DNA of 64,000 bases from a virus. The notes below the pieces were generated by a model. It was given only the letters and a program-made list of their open reading frames with translations, searched no databases and was not told where the DNA came from. Location: IMG/VR virus record IMGVR_UViG_3300007539_000009, positions 119,185-183,184 of that record, one strand, 5' to 3'. The position numbers and the translations under genes are program-made. Positions 26,761-36,960 of this stretch are shown one piece after another; positions within the stretch are counted from its first letter, which is position 1, and each line of letters starts with the position of its first letter.

Positions 26761-29091
26761 TCAAGCGGTTGTCTGTCGGAGCTGCAGCTCAGCGAGTAAC
26801 GGAGCGATGTTCTCGATGTTGGAGAGCTGCATCCCTTCCAGGGTTTCCATCGGGTCCTGACCCCAGCAGTACTGCGACACCATGTCACTTGCCGGATCTT
26901 CGATACCGAGCTGACGCCCGGCGAAAAGAGCTGTAGCGATCGAGATGGGGTACTGGAACGTACTCACCCCGGTCTTCGGTGCAGCCTGCACCTGCTCTTG
27001 TGTAGTGAAATACTCCTCGGGAGAGGTGGCGTCAAGAGGTCCAACCGCAAACTTGTAGTACGGACCATTTGCGCCAGGAACTCGGCCCAGATCATACAGT
27101 GCACGAGCGCTATCGTACGCAACGCGGAGATACGTTTCGTACTCAGACGACCCCTCTCCGTACACGGCGCGGGCTGCGGTCAGGATGCCCCACTCCAAGA
27201 TCGCCTCCTGATACGAGAGGCACGGAGCGTAGTCGTTGTTGAAGCCGTTGGTGGACAGCTCCTTGCTGTACTTGAAGACGCACAGGATTCCGCTGCGCAC
27301 CTGGCCGTTCTTACAGGTTTCGAGGTACGAAGTCAGCCAGTTGCGGAACGAATCCCGGACCTTCGCTGTACCAGAGGCGTAAGCCACACCAATGCACTCA
27401 GCGCCCCATCCATGCTCACGACCCATGTACGTACCCATCTCAGGGTTGTCTTGGCTATTCTTGAGAAGGTGACCCAGGGCGGCTGTATACGTCCCGGTTC
27501 CTACGTCGAAGATGTCTGCACGCACCTGAGTGGCCAAGTCCTGCAGCAGACGCTTGGCCATCGGGTCGTTCCAGAACTGAGTCAGAGCCTTGGCTTCTTG
27601 CTTGATGCGCGCCCAGTGCTGGATGTCGATAGCGCCGTACGCCTTGATGATGTGCGCGTACGGGCAGGTCTTGTCAGGGTTGACGTGCTGGAACTCAGCA
27701 CGCATACCAAACGGGTCTTGTGAGTAGCTGACCCAGTGGCGATACATGATCCCGTCGTACACCGGAGACGGGGTTACCGCAAAGTTGAACAGCCGGCCGT
27801 CAGTCTCCATGTAAGCATTGATGTCCCACGGCTTACCGGTCTCCCCAATGAGGAAGCCGGCGTGGCGGTCCATGATGCACTCCATGCGAGACCGGATGTA
27901 CTCGCCAGCGCCGGGTACCGCCGCAATCAGCTCAGCCGGGAACTCCTGGTGATCGATGTCCGTGCCGCCGGTGGCGCCGCCGTACCCTGCACCTTTCGGG
28001 TGCAAGTAGCCGAAAGCCCCGATGGATTGGCCGTTTATGCCCAAATGCCAATCCCAGGGCTGCCCGGTGACGCGCCGCTGGTTGTGATCGACTACGCGCT
28101 CAGCAACCTGGCTAGCCAGTGTCGGTACGTGATCCAGGGTCGGGAGCGCAAAGCCCTCGGTCGTGATGGGGGTCTCAGGGTTGTGAGCACTCCAGAAGCG
28201 GTCACCACCCTCGTTGGTGCCGTCAACGAAGACACCCTCTCCGTTCAGCACTGACAGCGCAGCTGCGAAAGACTCGAAGCCTTCCGGCACGATCACGAAC
28301 CGGAAGAGCTTGAGCTTGCTGTTGTAGATCCGGTGCACCTCATTCGGGCCCTGCAGCGCACGAATCAGGTTGAAGTACCGGTTGCCGTACTCGTCGGTCT
28401 CGATACCCCCTGCGTGGTGGGTCGGGCGCGTAGTGGCGGCACCAACTCCAATCGGCAGGTAGAGGCGGAGATCCTCGAAGTCGAGCGGGCTCGGGCACTT
28501 GGTGCTCTCCGGACCGAAGCCGGTGTGCCAGTACATGTCAACGACAATGCCCGGCTGGTTCGGCCAGGCGTGCACCATCGCAACGAATCCTCCAGCGTTT
28601 TCGAGCGACCGGCTAGGCTCCGGCTGATCAGGAGCCGGAACCAGCGTCCCGCTGGTCTCGAGAACGACCTCGGCACACCCCAGCTTCTCGAACTGGTTCT
28701 CCTCGCCGGTGTCGGCAAGGTCCATCATCAGGTCTGAGCGGTATCGATTACCGAAGGCATCAGTGAGCTGGACCCAAAAGTCCTGTTGGAGCATCCAGTT
28801 GATCGCAGGGTGCAGCGGCAAGACCGGGGCAACCCGCGGCGCGTCGGCTACAACAACATCGAGCTCAGCGGGCAGCCCTTTGCCGAAGGTGATGAGCTCA
28901 ACTGACTGCGGAGTCTCGTCCGCACGACGCAGCGTCACCTCTCGCTGCGTAGGAAGGAGGGTGCCGTCAGGACGCCGGAACGCGAGCCGGTCTACGTCCG
29001 TGAAGTCTTTGGGCAGCGGCAGCACGCCGCGAGCTATCTGACCGAAAGGTCCGGGGGCGGGCGAGAATGAGAACTTTGCTACATGTGACAT
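26761..29091 (-). CDS. Virion protein resembling exo-rhamnogalacturonan lyases
   Basis: A protein of 776 residues. The N-terminal beta region (GPFGQIARGVLPLPKDFTDV, then RRPDGTLLPTQREVTLRR) resembles the RIFT-barrel domains of exo-rhamnogalacturonan lyase-type proteins. The C-terminal half is rich in alpha-helical repeats with aromatic and Trp residues (SYQEAILEWGILTAARAVYG), as in an (alpha/alpha) toroid. It is probably a virion depolymerase or glycan-binding protein. It pairs with the 1098-residue protein next to it, which has the same overall style. Activity is unproven. Confidence 0.55.
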   Translation of the reverse strand: MSHVAKFSFSPAPGPFGQIARGVLPLPKDFTDVDRLAFRRPDGTLLPTQREVTLRRADETPQSVELITFGKGLPAELDVVVADAPRVAPVLPLHPAINWMLQQDFWVQLTDAFGNRYRSDLMMDLADTGEENQFEKLGCAEVVLETSGTLVPAPDQPEPSRSLENAGGFVAMVHAWPNQPGIVVDMYWHTGFGPESTKCPSPLDFEDLRLYLPIGVGAATTRPTHHAGGIETDEYGNRYFNLIRALQGPNEVHRIYNSKLKLFRFVIVPEGFESFAAALSVLNGEGVFVDGTNEGGDRFWSAHNPETPITTEGFALPTLDHVPTLASQVAERVVDHNQRRVTGQPWDWHLGINGQSIGAFGYLHPKGAGYGGATGGTDIDHQEFPAELIAAVPGAGEYIRSRMECIMDRHAGFLIGETGKPWDINAYMETDGRLFNFAVTPSPVYDGIMYRHWVSYSQDPFGMRAEFQHVNPDKTCPYAHIIKAYGAIDIQHWARIKQEAKALTQFWNDPMAKRLLQDLATQVRADIFDVGTGTYTAALGHLLKNSQDNPEMGTYMGREHGWGAECIGVAYASGTAKVRDSFRNWLTSYLETCKNGQVRSGILCVFKYSKELSTNGFNNDYAPCLSYQEAILEWGILTAARAVYGEGSSEYETYLRVAYDSARALYDLGRVPGANGPYYKFAVGPLDATSPEEYFTTQEQVQAAPKTGVSTFQYPISIATALFAGRQLGIEDPASDMVSQYCWGQDPMETLEGMQLSNIENIAPLLAELQLRQTTA

Positions 29092-29101
29092 GTGCGCTTG
29101 A

Positions 29102-32100
29102 TCAGAAAGTGGTCGGCGGCCAGGCCGGCTGGAGCGGATCGCCGTTGTTTTCGTTGAAAGCAGTAGGCTCTTCTTGGGCCCACGCGATCACCACGCTCGT
29201 GGGGTTCATCAGGAACTCGTTGTTGTTGGAGATCTCTGCTGCGATCACGTCTGACAACGGAGCCGAGAAGTTGTTCGCTTTGTTGCGGAAGTACGCGCGC
29301 ACAGCTCGGAGCATCTCTTGACGCTCTGAACCTGCGAAGAAGTTTGAGCGAGCTGTTTCCGACATGATGGCGATATAGTTCGAGGCAAAGGTGGGATACT
29401 TGTTACCAGAGAAACCTACACGCTTGTACCCCGCAGCCGCACCTACGATCGGAGGCTGATAGCCTGACGGCTTAGCTGAGGTCGGGTACGGGTCTACCCA
29501 CAAAGACATAGGCCAAGGCCACGCATCGGTGGTGTTGATAGAGCTAGCTGAAGGGGCACCACCGCCGTTGCTGATGTACCCGTTGTCCAACCAGTAGTCC
29601 GCGTTGGCCGGGTCTGCTGGGTTCCCAGGCACAGGCAGCGGGGCCAGAACGGTCGGATCGCTTGCCAACACACTATCGCCTGAGATCGGGTAGTACTCCT
29701 GCCACACGTCAACATCCGGAGGCGTGTTAGCAGCTGCGTACTTAGTACCGTCAGGCCGCTCGTCTAGGCCGTTGTTGGTGTAGTCAAGACCACTGATCTC
29801 GAAGTAGCGAGGAACTGAATCCGTGACACTCGAAGGCACGTTGCTGTCGAGGTAGTACGGAGATATCGGCATGTTGTCGTGCGGCTCACCAGTTGCGATG
29901 TAGTCAGCGTTCTCCAGCCCCTGCAAGTTAGGCCGCGTGTTACCTGACGGGTCGCGGAACTTCCAAAAGTAACGCCACAGCCCTAACGTAAGTCGTCGCA
30001 GCACGTTCGTTGCGCTAGTTCGGACATCCAGCGTATCGCCGAACAGGCCGGGGATTGTGTTAGTGGCTGAGCCGAAGTACGCACGCTGCGCTGCCCACAA
30101 GCCGTTGATCAGTAGACCGACCTCCAATGCCTGAGCAGCCCGAGTGCCGTACAGGCTTTGCGTGTAGTTGCCCACTTTGTTGCTGTAATTCGCCTGAAGC
30201 GAGCCGGAGCCGGGCAGCGGCACCTGAATGTACGTGAGCTTGGGGATAGTGTTATCTAGCCAGCGAGAGCATTGCTCACGCACCGGGTCTCCAGCTGGAG
30301 ACAGGGCGTTTCCAGTAGCTGCAGCGCAAGTGAGCCACCCCCAGATCCGGCCAATACCGTCTGCTCCTACATTGAGCAGGTTTGGGTTCGGCGGATCACC
30401 CAACTGGTTATCGATAGAGCTCAGAGCGCTCTGCGAACCGCTACCGCCTCGGTACATATACTGCAGCTCAGCCTGAAGCGCGATTCCGCGAGACTGCAGC
30501 TTTGCGAGCGGATCGTTATCTAACCACACCAACGGGTACAGGCCCCACATAGCGCGGCCTTGGTGCGACCAAAAGACCGACGTCGCGTACGTGAAGTTGT
30601 TGTACTTAGTTACTGATGAGCTGACCGGAGCCTGTGAATCGTTGACGACTTCGTGCGGCCAAAACCCACCGTGAAACCGCTGCTGATAGTAGAACGGGAG
30701 TCGCTCAACCCCGATGGGCTGACGGTTGTAGAAGTAGCCATAATCAAACCCTAAAGGCTGGTGAGCGCTGCTACTTACATCTGAGTCGTAGGACACTCGG
30801 GTGGTCAGCCCCGGTCCATTCTGATAGTTCAAGTTCCAGATCTGAGCGCTGTTCTCTGCAGGCCCACCCGCATTGGCCCAACCGGTGAAGATGTCATCAG
30901 TAGTGACTAGGTCGCCGTTCAGTTTGAAGATACCTGCAGCATGCCGCTCCTGTACGCTGCGATTGCGCATGTAGAAGAACTGAATCGACTTTGGTGATCT
31001 GTGCGCCAAGATCTCGAGGCCAGGAGCTTCGTAGACCTCGCCCCCACCAGTTGCGCCACCTTGGTTGTTGAGCGCTGAGTGGATGATGCCTGTACGAGGC
31101 CGAGCTGCGTCTAGCTGAACAGGGTTGTTGATGCTAGGTACATCTAGCGACGCGCCAGTCGTGAACGCAGCGGCTGTGGCATCATGTGCACCGATCAGTC
31201 GCGGACCCCAGTACGGCTGCATCGACTCGCGGGTGGGCGCTAGGTACTGTTGAGCCAAATAGTTGGCTGTCGCAGGGTTCTGCCAGCAGTACGGTCGAAG
31301 CCCGCCCGGAATGGTGCCATCAACGGCGGTGCCCCAACCCTCTTGCGCAGCGATGCTCTCCGCTTCAGCTGACGAGGAGGCATCAGAGTACACAACTAAG
31401 CGGTACTCGTGTTGGTGTTGCTGAGCCAACTCGAACAGCGGATCCGTAGAGCGCGCTTTGAACGTTAGCAGCTCTTGGCCGGCGGTCGGCGCTGTTCCAG
31501 ACGCAACAGTGAACGTGATCTGTGTTTGCGTCGGTGTAGCCAGGAACCCAAACGGCGAACCTGTAAAGCCCCATTGGAAGTTGCCATTGCTGTTCTTGGT
31601 GACAGACGCAGCTGTGATAGTGCCGATAAACGACCCAGATGCAGTAGACGCCTCAAACTGCAACCCAGGAACCACCGGTCCATAGAAGTTGGCCTCAGGC
31701 TCACCATTGCCGAGACTCTGGTCATAAGCAATGGCGATGCCGTTGAGCGTCAGCGTGTACGGCCCTGTTCCGGTCAAAGACTGACTCTGCAGTCTGGACT
31801 GAACGTACGGATCCGTAATGTCGATGAACACGCTCTCAGACTCTTGCTCAGCCAAACGCCAACGACCTCGGCCACTGTCGTTTGCCCATCCACCATCTAG
31901 CGGGTCAGGCCAGTTGCGGGCACCAGCCTGCCAAGTAGTGAACGAAGGAGTGAGGAGGTCTAGGTCGCGGAAGTAGCACGTTCCTGGTGTCGTGTTATTG
32001 CTCCACCGAACCTGCGCACCCGGAATGTCTACACCGGAGTAGTTCACCGGATCGTCCGAGAAGATCCCTGAGGGGTCGGACGTTAGCGTATGCATATTGA

Positions 32101-32398
32101 GAGTCAACTGCACCGCAGAGCTACCAGCGCGGAACGTCCAGAACGCGTGGACAGCGAACATGAACGGTACTTCTGTGCCGCCGGTTGTAGTGGGCTCGAG
32201 CCTGCCGTGCGTCCGTAGCGTTACCGCGACAGGACCGGCCTTCTCCTCGACATACGAAGTCGGATCCGTAAGGTCAGGACCGATGTCCAGCGTGTATACG
32301 TTGTTGTCGTAGTCCTCCGTACGCAGCGTCCAGTTGTTGGTGCCGCTAAACGCGGTGCCTACGTCCGTCTCGAACGTGAACTGAGTGATGTCGCCCAT
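29102..32398 (-). CDS. Large virion protein resembling rhamnogalacturonan lyase-type enzymes
   Basis: A protein of 1098 residues. EEKAGPVAVTLRTHGRLEP followed by AFWTFRAGSSAVQLTLNMHT is the pattern of the second beta domain of exo-rhamnogalacturonan lyase-like proteins. Later regions contain helical, Trp-rich segments (TLGLWRYFWKFRDPSGNTRP). No signal peptide is present, as expected for a virion component. It abuts the next structural gene (one-base overlap at 32398). It probably attacks or binds a host surface polysaccharide. Confidence 0.55.
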   Translation of the reverse strand: MGDITQFTFETDVGTAFSGTNNWTLRTEDYDNNVYTLDIGPDLTDPTSYVEEKAGPVAVTLRTHGRLEPTTTGGTEVPFMFAVHAFWTFRAGSSAVQLTLNMHTLTSDPSGIFSDDPVNYSGVDIPGAQVRWSNNTTPGTCYFRDLDLLTPSFTTWQAGARNWPDPLDGGWANDSGRGRWRLAEQESESVFIDITDPYVQSRLQSQSLTGTGPYTLTLNGIAIAYDQSLGNGEPEANFYGPVVPGLQFEASTASGSFIGTITAASVTKNSNGNFQWGFTGSPFGFLATPTQTQITFTVASGTAPTAGQELLTFKARSTDPLFELAQQHQHEYRLVVYSDASSSAEAESIAAQEGWGTAVDGTIPGGLRPYCWQNPATANYLAQQYLAPTRESMQPYWGPRLIGAHDATAAAFTTGASLDVPSINNPVQLDAARPRTGIIHSALNNQGGATGGGEVYEAPGLEILAHRSPKSIQFFYMRNRSVQERHAAGIFKLNGDLVTTDDIFTGWANAGGPAENSAQIWNLNYQNGPGLTTRVSYDSDVSSSAHQPLGFDYGYFYNRQPIGVERLPFYYQQRFHGGFWPHEVVNDSQAPVSSSVTKYNNFTYATSVFWSHQGRAMWGLYPLVWLDNDPLAKLQSRGIALQAELQYMYRGGSGSQSALSSIDNQLGDPPNPNLLNVGADGIGRIWGWLTCAAATGNALSPAGDPVREQCSRWLDNTIPKLTYIQVPLPGSGSLQANYSNKVGNYTQSLYGTRAAQALEVGLLINGLWAAQRAYFGSATNTIPGLFGDTLDVRTSATNVLRRLTLGLWRYFWKFRDPSGNTRPNLQGLENADYIATGEPHDNMPISPYYLDSNVPSSVTDSVPRYFEISGLDYTNNGLDERPDGTKYAAANTPPDVDVWQEYYPISGDSVLASDPTVLAPLPVPGNPADPANADYWLDNGYISNGGGAPSASSINTTDAWPWPMSLWVDPYPTSAKPSGYQPPIVGAAAGYKRVGFSGNKYPTFASNYIAIMSETARSNFFAGSERQEMLRAVRAYFRNKANNFSAPLSDVIAAEISNNNEFLMNPTSVVIAWAQEEPTAFNENNGDPLQPAWPPTTF

Positions 32399-34707
32399 TA
32401 GAACTGGATCCCTGAGGAAGCGAGGTTTGCAATGGTTGCCTGCTCGCTAGCGGTCAACTCTGTCCGACCTTGCAGCTGCGATAGCGCTTCGTTGGTCAAC
32501 AGGTTGGTGTAGAACTCGGTGTACGAGCGGCGAAGCTCGGGAATGGTCCCAGTGAAGATCTCGGAGTCTGACGGCTGCAGCGGGTACTTCAGCCCAGCTG
32601 ACCACCAAGGCGGAGTCGATACGCTGGCGTTGTACAGATCTCCAGTAGTGACAGTAGGCGGCGTGGTCAGGTTGAACCCGAACGGATTCGGGTCTTCCTC
32701 CACAACACCGTAGCTACCTGCGGAGTCAACTGGGATCAGATCGTCGTAGTTACTGGTATCGGAAGGCAGACCAGCTGCGGCTAGCGCGTCCTTCAACAGC
32801 GGGTTGCTCTTAGTCGGGCCAAACAGATCTTCGCCCTGGCTTGCGATCGAGTCGATGTTGATCGTCGAAGCTGAGACTTCACCACCAAGCACCTGATCTA
32901 TGTACTGCTCTTTCGAGTCAGGCCCATACTGCGCAGCTAGTGCGCCGCTACGTGCTTGCTGCCGGGTCTGCTCGTTGAACTGATCGAGCTGGTCTGCTAC
33001 TGCTTCGTTGTTCTCGCTACCTAAGAAACACTCTTTGAGCTGTTCCAAATCCAGACCGAGCTTGTCCTTGATCAGGCCGTTGACGGGGCTAGCCGAGTAG
33101 AACGTCTCCCAATCTCCGTGAATTGCAGCTGTAGCGAGCTCTGTGAGTCCTGTACCTGACAAGAACTCGATGTACTGCTTAGCTTGAGCGATCTTTGCCG
33201 TTGACTCCGAGTCCGCAAGACCCAGAGCCTCCAGCAGCGGGCCCTTCTGGGCCTCGAGTGCGCTGATGCGCTGGGTGATCAATGATTGCAGAGCAATACC
33301 AATACCAATGACTACTTCTTTGCGCAGCGCCGGGTCCGTGAGTCGCTGGCGTGCAAACTTGAGGTACCTATCTATCTGGACAGCGAGTGTCTGGGCCGGC
33401 ACCACCAGCGCAGGCCGCAGCTGGAAGTTATCAGTGAACTCCCTGAGGTCATCGTTGAGATCAGGAATGAAGTCACCGAACTTGAAGATCTCCTCTGACG
33501 ACCGGACGAGCTCGATCAGTACCTTGAGCTCAAGGCACCACTTCTTCTCCTTCGCGAAGTACACGAGGAAATCGCCCTGTCCGATGGTCGCCTGAATCTC
33601 CTGGAGAACCAGTCGGATGCGGCACCGGATGAGGTCTAGTACTGGCGCCAGAAAGTTGTCTGTGCGTAGAGTCTGGTTGAGCTTCGTACGCCACTCAGCC
33701 AAGAACCGGCCGTACTCCTCACGAGTACCTTGTGACGACATCCACGCGTCACGCTCTACCTGCAGCACCTCAATCTGCGCCAGCAGTACATACGGTGTGA
33801 CAGAGAACGTCAGCAGAGGGTCGGGAGCTTCATTACACAGCAGGTCCTCTGCCTGCTGCAGCAACGCCTTGGCTGCGTCGTAGTCGCCCTCGCTGAAACG
33901 TTGACCGCTAAGAATCCTTGACTGCACACCGGCAAAGCGCAAGTCAGCGCTACGCAACACGCGATCTACTTGACGGAGGAACTCGTCGTGGTTGATGTCG
34001 AAGACTATGTCTTCAAGATTCTCCACCGCCTCGTTCACGCGGTCAATCTGAGAACGCATGTTGCGGAGGATCTTCGCCTCGAGGCTGTACGCAGTGTCGA
34101 GCTCGCTCAGCGCGACAAAGAACAGGCCCTCGATGAATCCGCCGCCTGTTTGGTTGGCTAGACCAACAAACAGTGAGTGGGCAGCCGAAACCTTCTTCAG
34201 GCTCTCGGTCACTGCACCAGCCGCTACTTTGCTGACGGTACCAGCTGTTGCGTAGATGAGGTTTGTCTCGCAGTCACCACCGGCGTTACGGGGAGACTTG
34301 CGAAGCTGGGGAGTGATGCGTCGGTTGATCGCCGCAACTGAGGGGACTGGAGCACCTGTCCCTTCGGGGATACCAGCCAGCTGATCTAGTACTTCAGTAC
34401 CGGGCGCAGTCAGCGCAGCGCCAAGTGCATCTGGGTTGAAGAACCCGTCAATGGTGTCCCTAAATGTCGTCTGTCCGCTGCTGATCGCGCTGATGTCGAA
34501 CCCAAACGCTCCAGCAATCGCATCGTTTGCGGCTTGCAGTGGACCTTCTTTGGTCAGCTGCCACAGACCGTCACTGCGCAGGTTGATGATCTCCTGCAAC
34601 ACCGCTTCAGCGTCGTACCCGAGCTGCTCGAAGATCAGGTCAACCTGAGTCCGAGCTAGGGTCACGAACCTCCCCAGAGAGGTGTTGCAGGCTGCTGTGT
34701 CTACCAC
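32398..34707 (-). CDS. Large structural protein of unknown function
   Basis: A protein of 769 residues, largely alpha-helical and charged, with long helices (QIDRVNEAVENLEDIVFDIN, LLQQAEDLLCNEAPDPLL). The C-terminal 150 residues are Pro/Ser/Thr-rich and extended. It has no membrane segment. It starts at the divergent junction with the plus-strand gene at 34850 and is followed by the lyase-like proteins, so a tail or baseplate role is likely. Confidence 0.6.
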   Translation of the reverse strand: MVDTAACNTSLGRFVTLARTQVDLIFEQLGYDAEAVLQEIINLRSDGLWQLTKEGPLQAANDAIAGAFGFDISAISSGQTTFRDTIDGFFNPDALGAALTAPGTEVLDQLAGIPEGTGAPVPSVAAINRRITPQLRKSPRNAGGDCETNLIYATAGTVSKVAAGAVTESLKKVSAAHSLFVGLANQTGGGFIEGLFFVALSELDTAYSLEAKILRNMRSQIDRVNEAVENLEDIVFDINHDEFLRQVDRVLRSADLRFAGVQSRILSGQRFSEGDYDAAKALLQQAEDLLCNEAPDPLLTFSVTPYVLLAQIEVLQVERDAWMSSQGTREEYGRFLAEWRTKLNQTLRTDNFLAPVLDLIRCRIRLVLQEIQATIGQGDFLVYFAKEKKWCLELKVLIELVRSSEEIFKFGDFIPDLNDDLREFTDNFQLRPALVVPAQTLAVQIDRYLKFARQRLTDPALRKEVVIGIGIALQSLITQRISALEAQKGPLLEALGLADSESTAKIAQAKQYIEFLSGTGLTELATAAIHGDWETFYSASPVNGLIKDKLGLDLEQLKECFLGSENNEAVADQLDQFNEQTRQQARSGALAAQYGPDSKEQYIDQVLGGEVSASTINIDSIASQGEDLFGPTKSNPLLKDALAAAGLPSDTSNYDDLIPVDSAGSYGVVEEDPNPFGFNLTTPPTVTTGDLYNASVSTPPWWSAGLKYPLQPSDSEIFTGTIPELRRSYTEFYTNLLTNEALSQLQGRTELTASEQATIANLASSGIQF

Positions 34708-34849
34708 GATTCAGGGTACAAATATGCGGCTATATCTGACATGAGTCTATTGACCTCGCTGCTACTAGTTTGCGGGGTACGATCAGCGGCCAAGGGGGTC
34801 GTTGTGTTCCTCAGTAGGCACTGTGACAACGAGAACAGAGGAGAGTACC

Positions 34850-35209
34850 GTGCCCACTTCCACCGCCTCTCGAGTGGATTACCCCCTCCTCGCCTTCCCG
34901 GGCGAGGACACCGAGTTCACCTGCTTGACCCGGACCGGACAAGTCGTCAACTGCGACGAGTACAGCCACAACGGCCGAATGTACTCCGTCGAAGTTGCGG
35001 CCGGCCAACGCAGAGGTCAGGTGGTGGACATCTCTCCGCACGCCGTCAAAAGCCTCACGGCAAGCGACGGCAACATCCAGCTGCATCTGCGGCTGCTCGA
35101 CAGCACCCTCACCGTGCTCCTCGACCGTGAAGCCATTGCGCTGAACATTGAGGTCGACATGCGGGAAGAGGTGTTCGCCGAGAGGATCAGGCCGGTGAAG
35201 GCGCGATGA
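34850..35209 (+). CDS. Small beta-rich protein of unknown function
   Basis: A protein of 119 residues starting MPTSTASRVDYPLL. I chose the GTG at 34850 because GAGGAG lies about seven bases upstream; an earlier TTG at 34802 has no such signal. It ends 22 bases inside the convergent gene at 35187-35399. No family is recognised. Confidence 0.62.
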   Translation: MPTSTASRVDYPLLAFPGEDTEFTCLTRTGQVVNCDEYSHNGRMYSVEVAAGQRRGQVVDISPHAVKSLTASDGNIQLHLRLLDSTLTVLLDREAIALNIEVDMREEVFAERIRPVKAR

Positions 35210-35399
35210 TTCCGGTCCGACGCAGTCTCTGCGTTCGGCGGACCAGCCGCTCCTGAACAACCTGCTTGATCGCATCGTCCCATGACCGGTAGGCATCCTG
35301 CCCCCTGAGCTCGTGGAGACGAACTAGGTCTTTGGATGTGAAGAATCCAGGGACGTCAATCCCTCCGGGGATCTTCTCCAGCAGGTCCTTGCGACGCAT
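35187..35399 (-). CDS. Small basic protein
   Basis: A protein of 70 residues beginning MRRKDLLEKIPGG. The ATG at 35399 shares one base with the stop of the preceding gene. The 3' end overlaps the convergent plus-strand gene by 23 bases. Function unknown. Confidence 0.5.
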   Translation of the reverse strand: MRRKDLLEKIPGGIDVPGFFTSKDLVRLHELRGQDAYRSWDDAIKQVVQERLVRRTQRLRRTGIIAPSPA

Positions 35400-35944
35400 C
35401 ACTGTTTCAGTGCTCTCGCTCGGGCAACGTCCTGATCCGTCAGGATGCGGCCGTACGCGTAACCACGCTGTGCGGCATCTGTCACCTTGTGCTTGAGCTT
35501 CGGCTTAGGCATTTGGTTGTCCAGGTGAGCTGTGGTGGCTGCTGCCAGCTTCGTCACTAGGGACGCCCTCTTCGTAAGCACATTCCGCTCGTTCCTCCCA
35601 GGGGAACCAGGACTGAGATGTTGCTTGTCCTGTAATCCTGCAGGGTTGGGCCCACCCTTGGTGCGTCGTCTTCGCGTCAGCACCTTAGCTTGTTTGGTCA
35701 TGTCGTTGCCTTGCTCGTCTTCAAACCAGGCGGCAGACAACGGCACTCCTTGTCTGCGCCGCTCTCGGTAGCTCAGCCGCCTCTTGGCTGGACCTTTCGA
35801 GTGGGTAGCCGGCAGTCGGACGGTTCCCGTACCCCGTCCACCTCCTGCTTCATGGCTCCGAGCATCCCTCTTCGTCGTGAGCGCAGGCAAGTCTACAGCG
35901 TACGGATCCGTGCGGTCCCAGTGAGTAGTCCCGTAGGTGGACAT
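35399..35944 (-). CDS. Basic protein of unknown function
   Basis: A protein of 181 residues, very rich in Arg and Lys throughout (AKRRLSYRERRRQGVPL, KVLTRRRRTKGGPNP), with little predicted order. Start at ATG 35944; a TTG at 35947 precedes it directly. It may be a DNA-associated or packaged protein, but no family is recognised. Confidence 0.55.
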   Translation of the reverse strand: MSTYGTTHWDRTDPYAVDLPALTTKRDARSHEAGGGRGTGTVRLPATHSKGPAKRRLSYRERRRQGVPLSAAWFEDEQGNDMTKQAKVLTRRRRTKGGPNPAGLQDKQHLSPGSPGRNERNVLTKRASLVTKLAAATTAHLDNQMPKPKLKHKVTDAAQRGYAYGRILTDQDVARARALKQ

Positions 35945-35990
35945 CAATCACATGGTACCGCAACAGCAACACCACACCACAACAGGTATC

Positions 35991-36377
35991 ATGGAAACCA
36001 CCGACAACACCCAAGACCTTTTCTCGGCCGACATCTCGTCGGCCACCGACGACCTGTTCGGAAATCGTGACCTGCTCGTCACGGTCGATGCGAACGGGCA
36101 CATGCCCGGCGAGACCGAGCGCAAGGTACAGAGCGTGGCCAACATAGTTGGCCTCGTGCTCGGGATGGCTTCCGGAGTCCTCGGACTCTGGTGGCTCTGG
36201 AGCATGTTCCGGAGTTCCGGAAAGCTCATGGAGAGCGCCACCGACTACCTGGCCGTCTCAAGCGGCCAGCGAGAAACCGAGGCGGAGGAGAACGCCAAGG
36301 TCCTCGAGGAGATCGAGGCGGCGGCCGGCGGCGGCGGCATCGGAGCCAAGGACATCAAGAAGGCCCTCGGCGTCTGA
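35991..36377 (+). CDS. Single-pass membrane protein with acidic tail
   Basis: A protein of 128 residues beginning METTDNTQDLF. One strong membrane segment is visible (VGLVLGMASGVLGLWWLWSM, residues about 53-72), followed by a charged, Glu/Ala/Gly-rich tail. The ATG at 35991 has AGGT upstream; an earlier in-frame ATG at 35937 would overlap the divergent gene. A good terminator follows at 36424-36455, so it is a single-gene transcript. Confidence 0.65.
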   Translation: METTDNTQDLFSADISSATDDLFGNRDLLVTVDANGHMPGETERKVQSVANIVGLVLGMASGVLGLWWLWSMFRSSGKLMESATDYLAVSSGQRETEAEENAKVLEEIEAAAGGGGIGAKDIKKALGV

Positions 36378-36423
36378 GGAAGAGGAACTCTCCTCCCTTC
36401 GCGGCCCTGTCTCGTCCCTTCGG

Positions 36424-36455
36424 GGGCGGGGCGGGGCCGCCCTTCTCCTCTTTTA
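36424..36455 (+). terminator. Intrinsic terminator
   Basis: GGGCGG pairs with CCGCCC around a G-rich loop and is followed by the pyrimidine run TTCTCCTCTTTTA. It closes the plus-strand gene 35991-36377, immediately before the convergent minus-strand gene ends at 36457. Confidence 0.7.
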
Positions 36456-36456
36456 C

Positions 36457-36960
36457 TTAGAAGATCTTAGCGGACTTCTTCCGCGAAAGAACCGAAGTCG
36501 GGTCAGGCCAGGAAAGCATCATCACCGTGTGTGCCACTTGGCCCGGAAAGACAGGCAGGATTGTCGGGGGGTCGATCTCTGTGTCAAGGTCAATGTTGTT
36601 GGTGATGTAAGTGTCGTACCAGTCGTGGTAGACCTCGACGATCGGCTGCCGCATAACGAACAGCTGCGGAGTCAGCTGGTACTGAGCTTTGAGGGCTCCA
36701 GAGCTCAGCCAGGCCAGGTACCGATCAAGATCCTCCTCGGCCCCTACGTAGAAGACACGCAAGGCATCGAACACGCGCACCTTATTACGCCCACCAGTTG
36801 ACGCCGGCATGATGACATCTACCAAGTCAATGTCTCCGCTAGATTCCGCAACCACCGCCATCACGCGGTACACCTGCGACATGTCCAACGGACATCGGCG
36901 CGTTATGTGCGCGCCGGGTTTGAACGGCTTGTGCACATACGTCCGATCAGGCAGCCGCAT
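36457..36960 (-). CDS. Virion-type protein of unknown function
   Basis: A protein of 167 residues beginning MRLPDRTYVHKPF, with mixed alpha/beta character (YRVMAVVAESSGDIDLVDVI) and a central aromatic segment (EVYHDWYDTYITNN). Its start overlaps the preceding gene by 14 bases. It is the last gene of the minus-strand group 36457-41906. No family is recognised. Confidence 0.55.
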   Translation of the reverse strand: MRLPDRTYVHKPFKPGAHITRRCPLDMSQVYRVMAVVAESSGDIDLVDVIMPASTGGRNKVRVFDALRVFYVGAEEDLDRYLAWLSSGALKAQYQLTPQLFVMRQPIVEVYHDWYDTYITNNIDLDTEIDPPTILPVFPGQVAHTVMMLSWPDPTSVLSRKKSAKIF

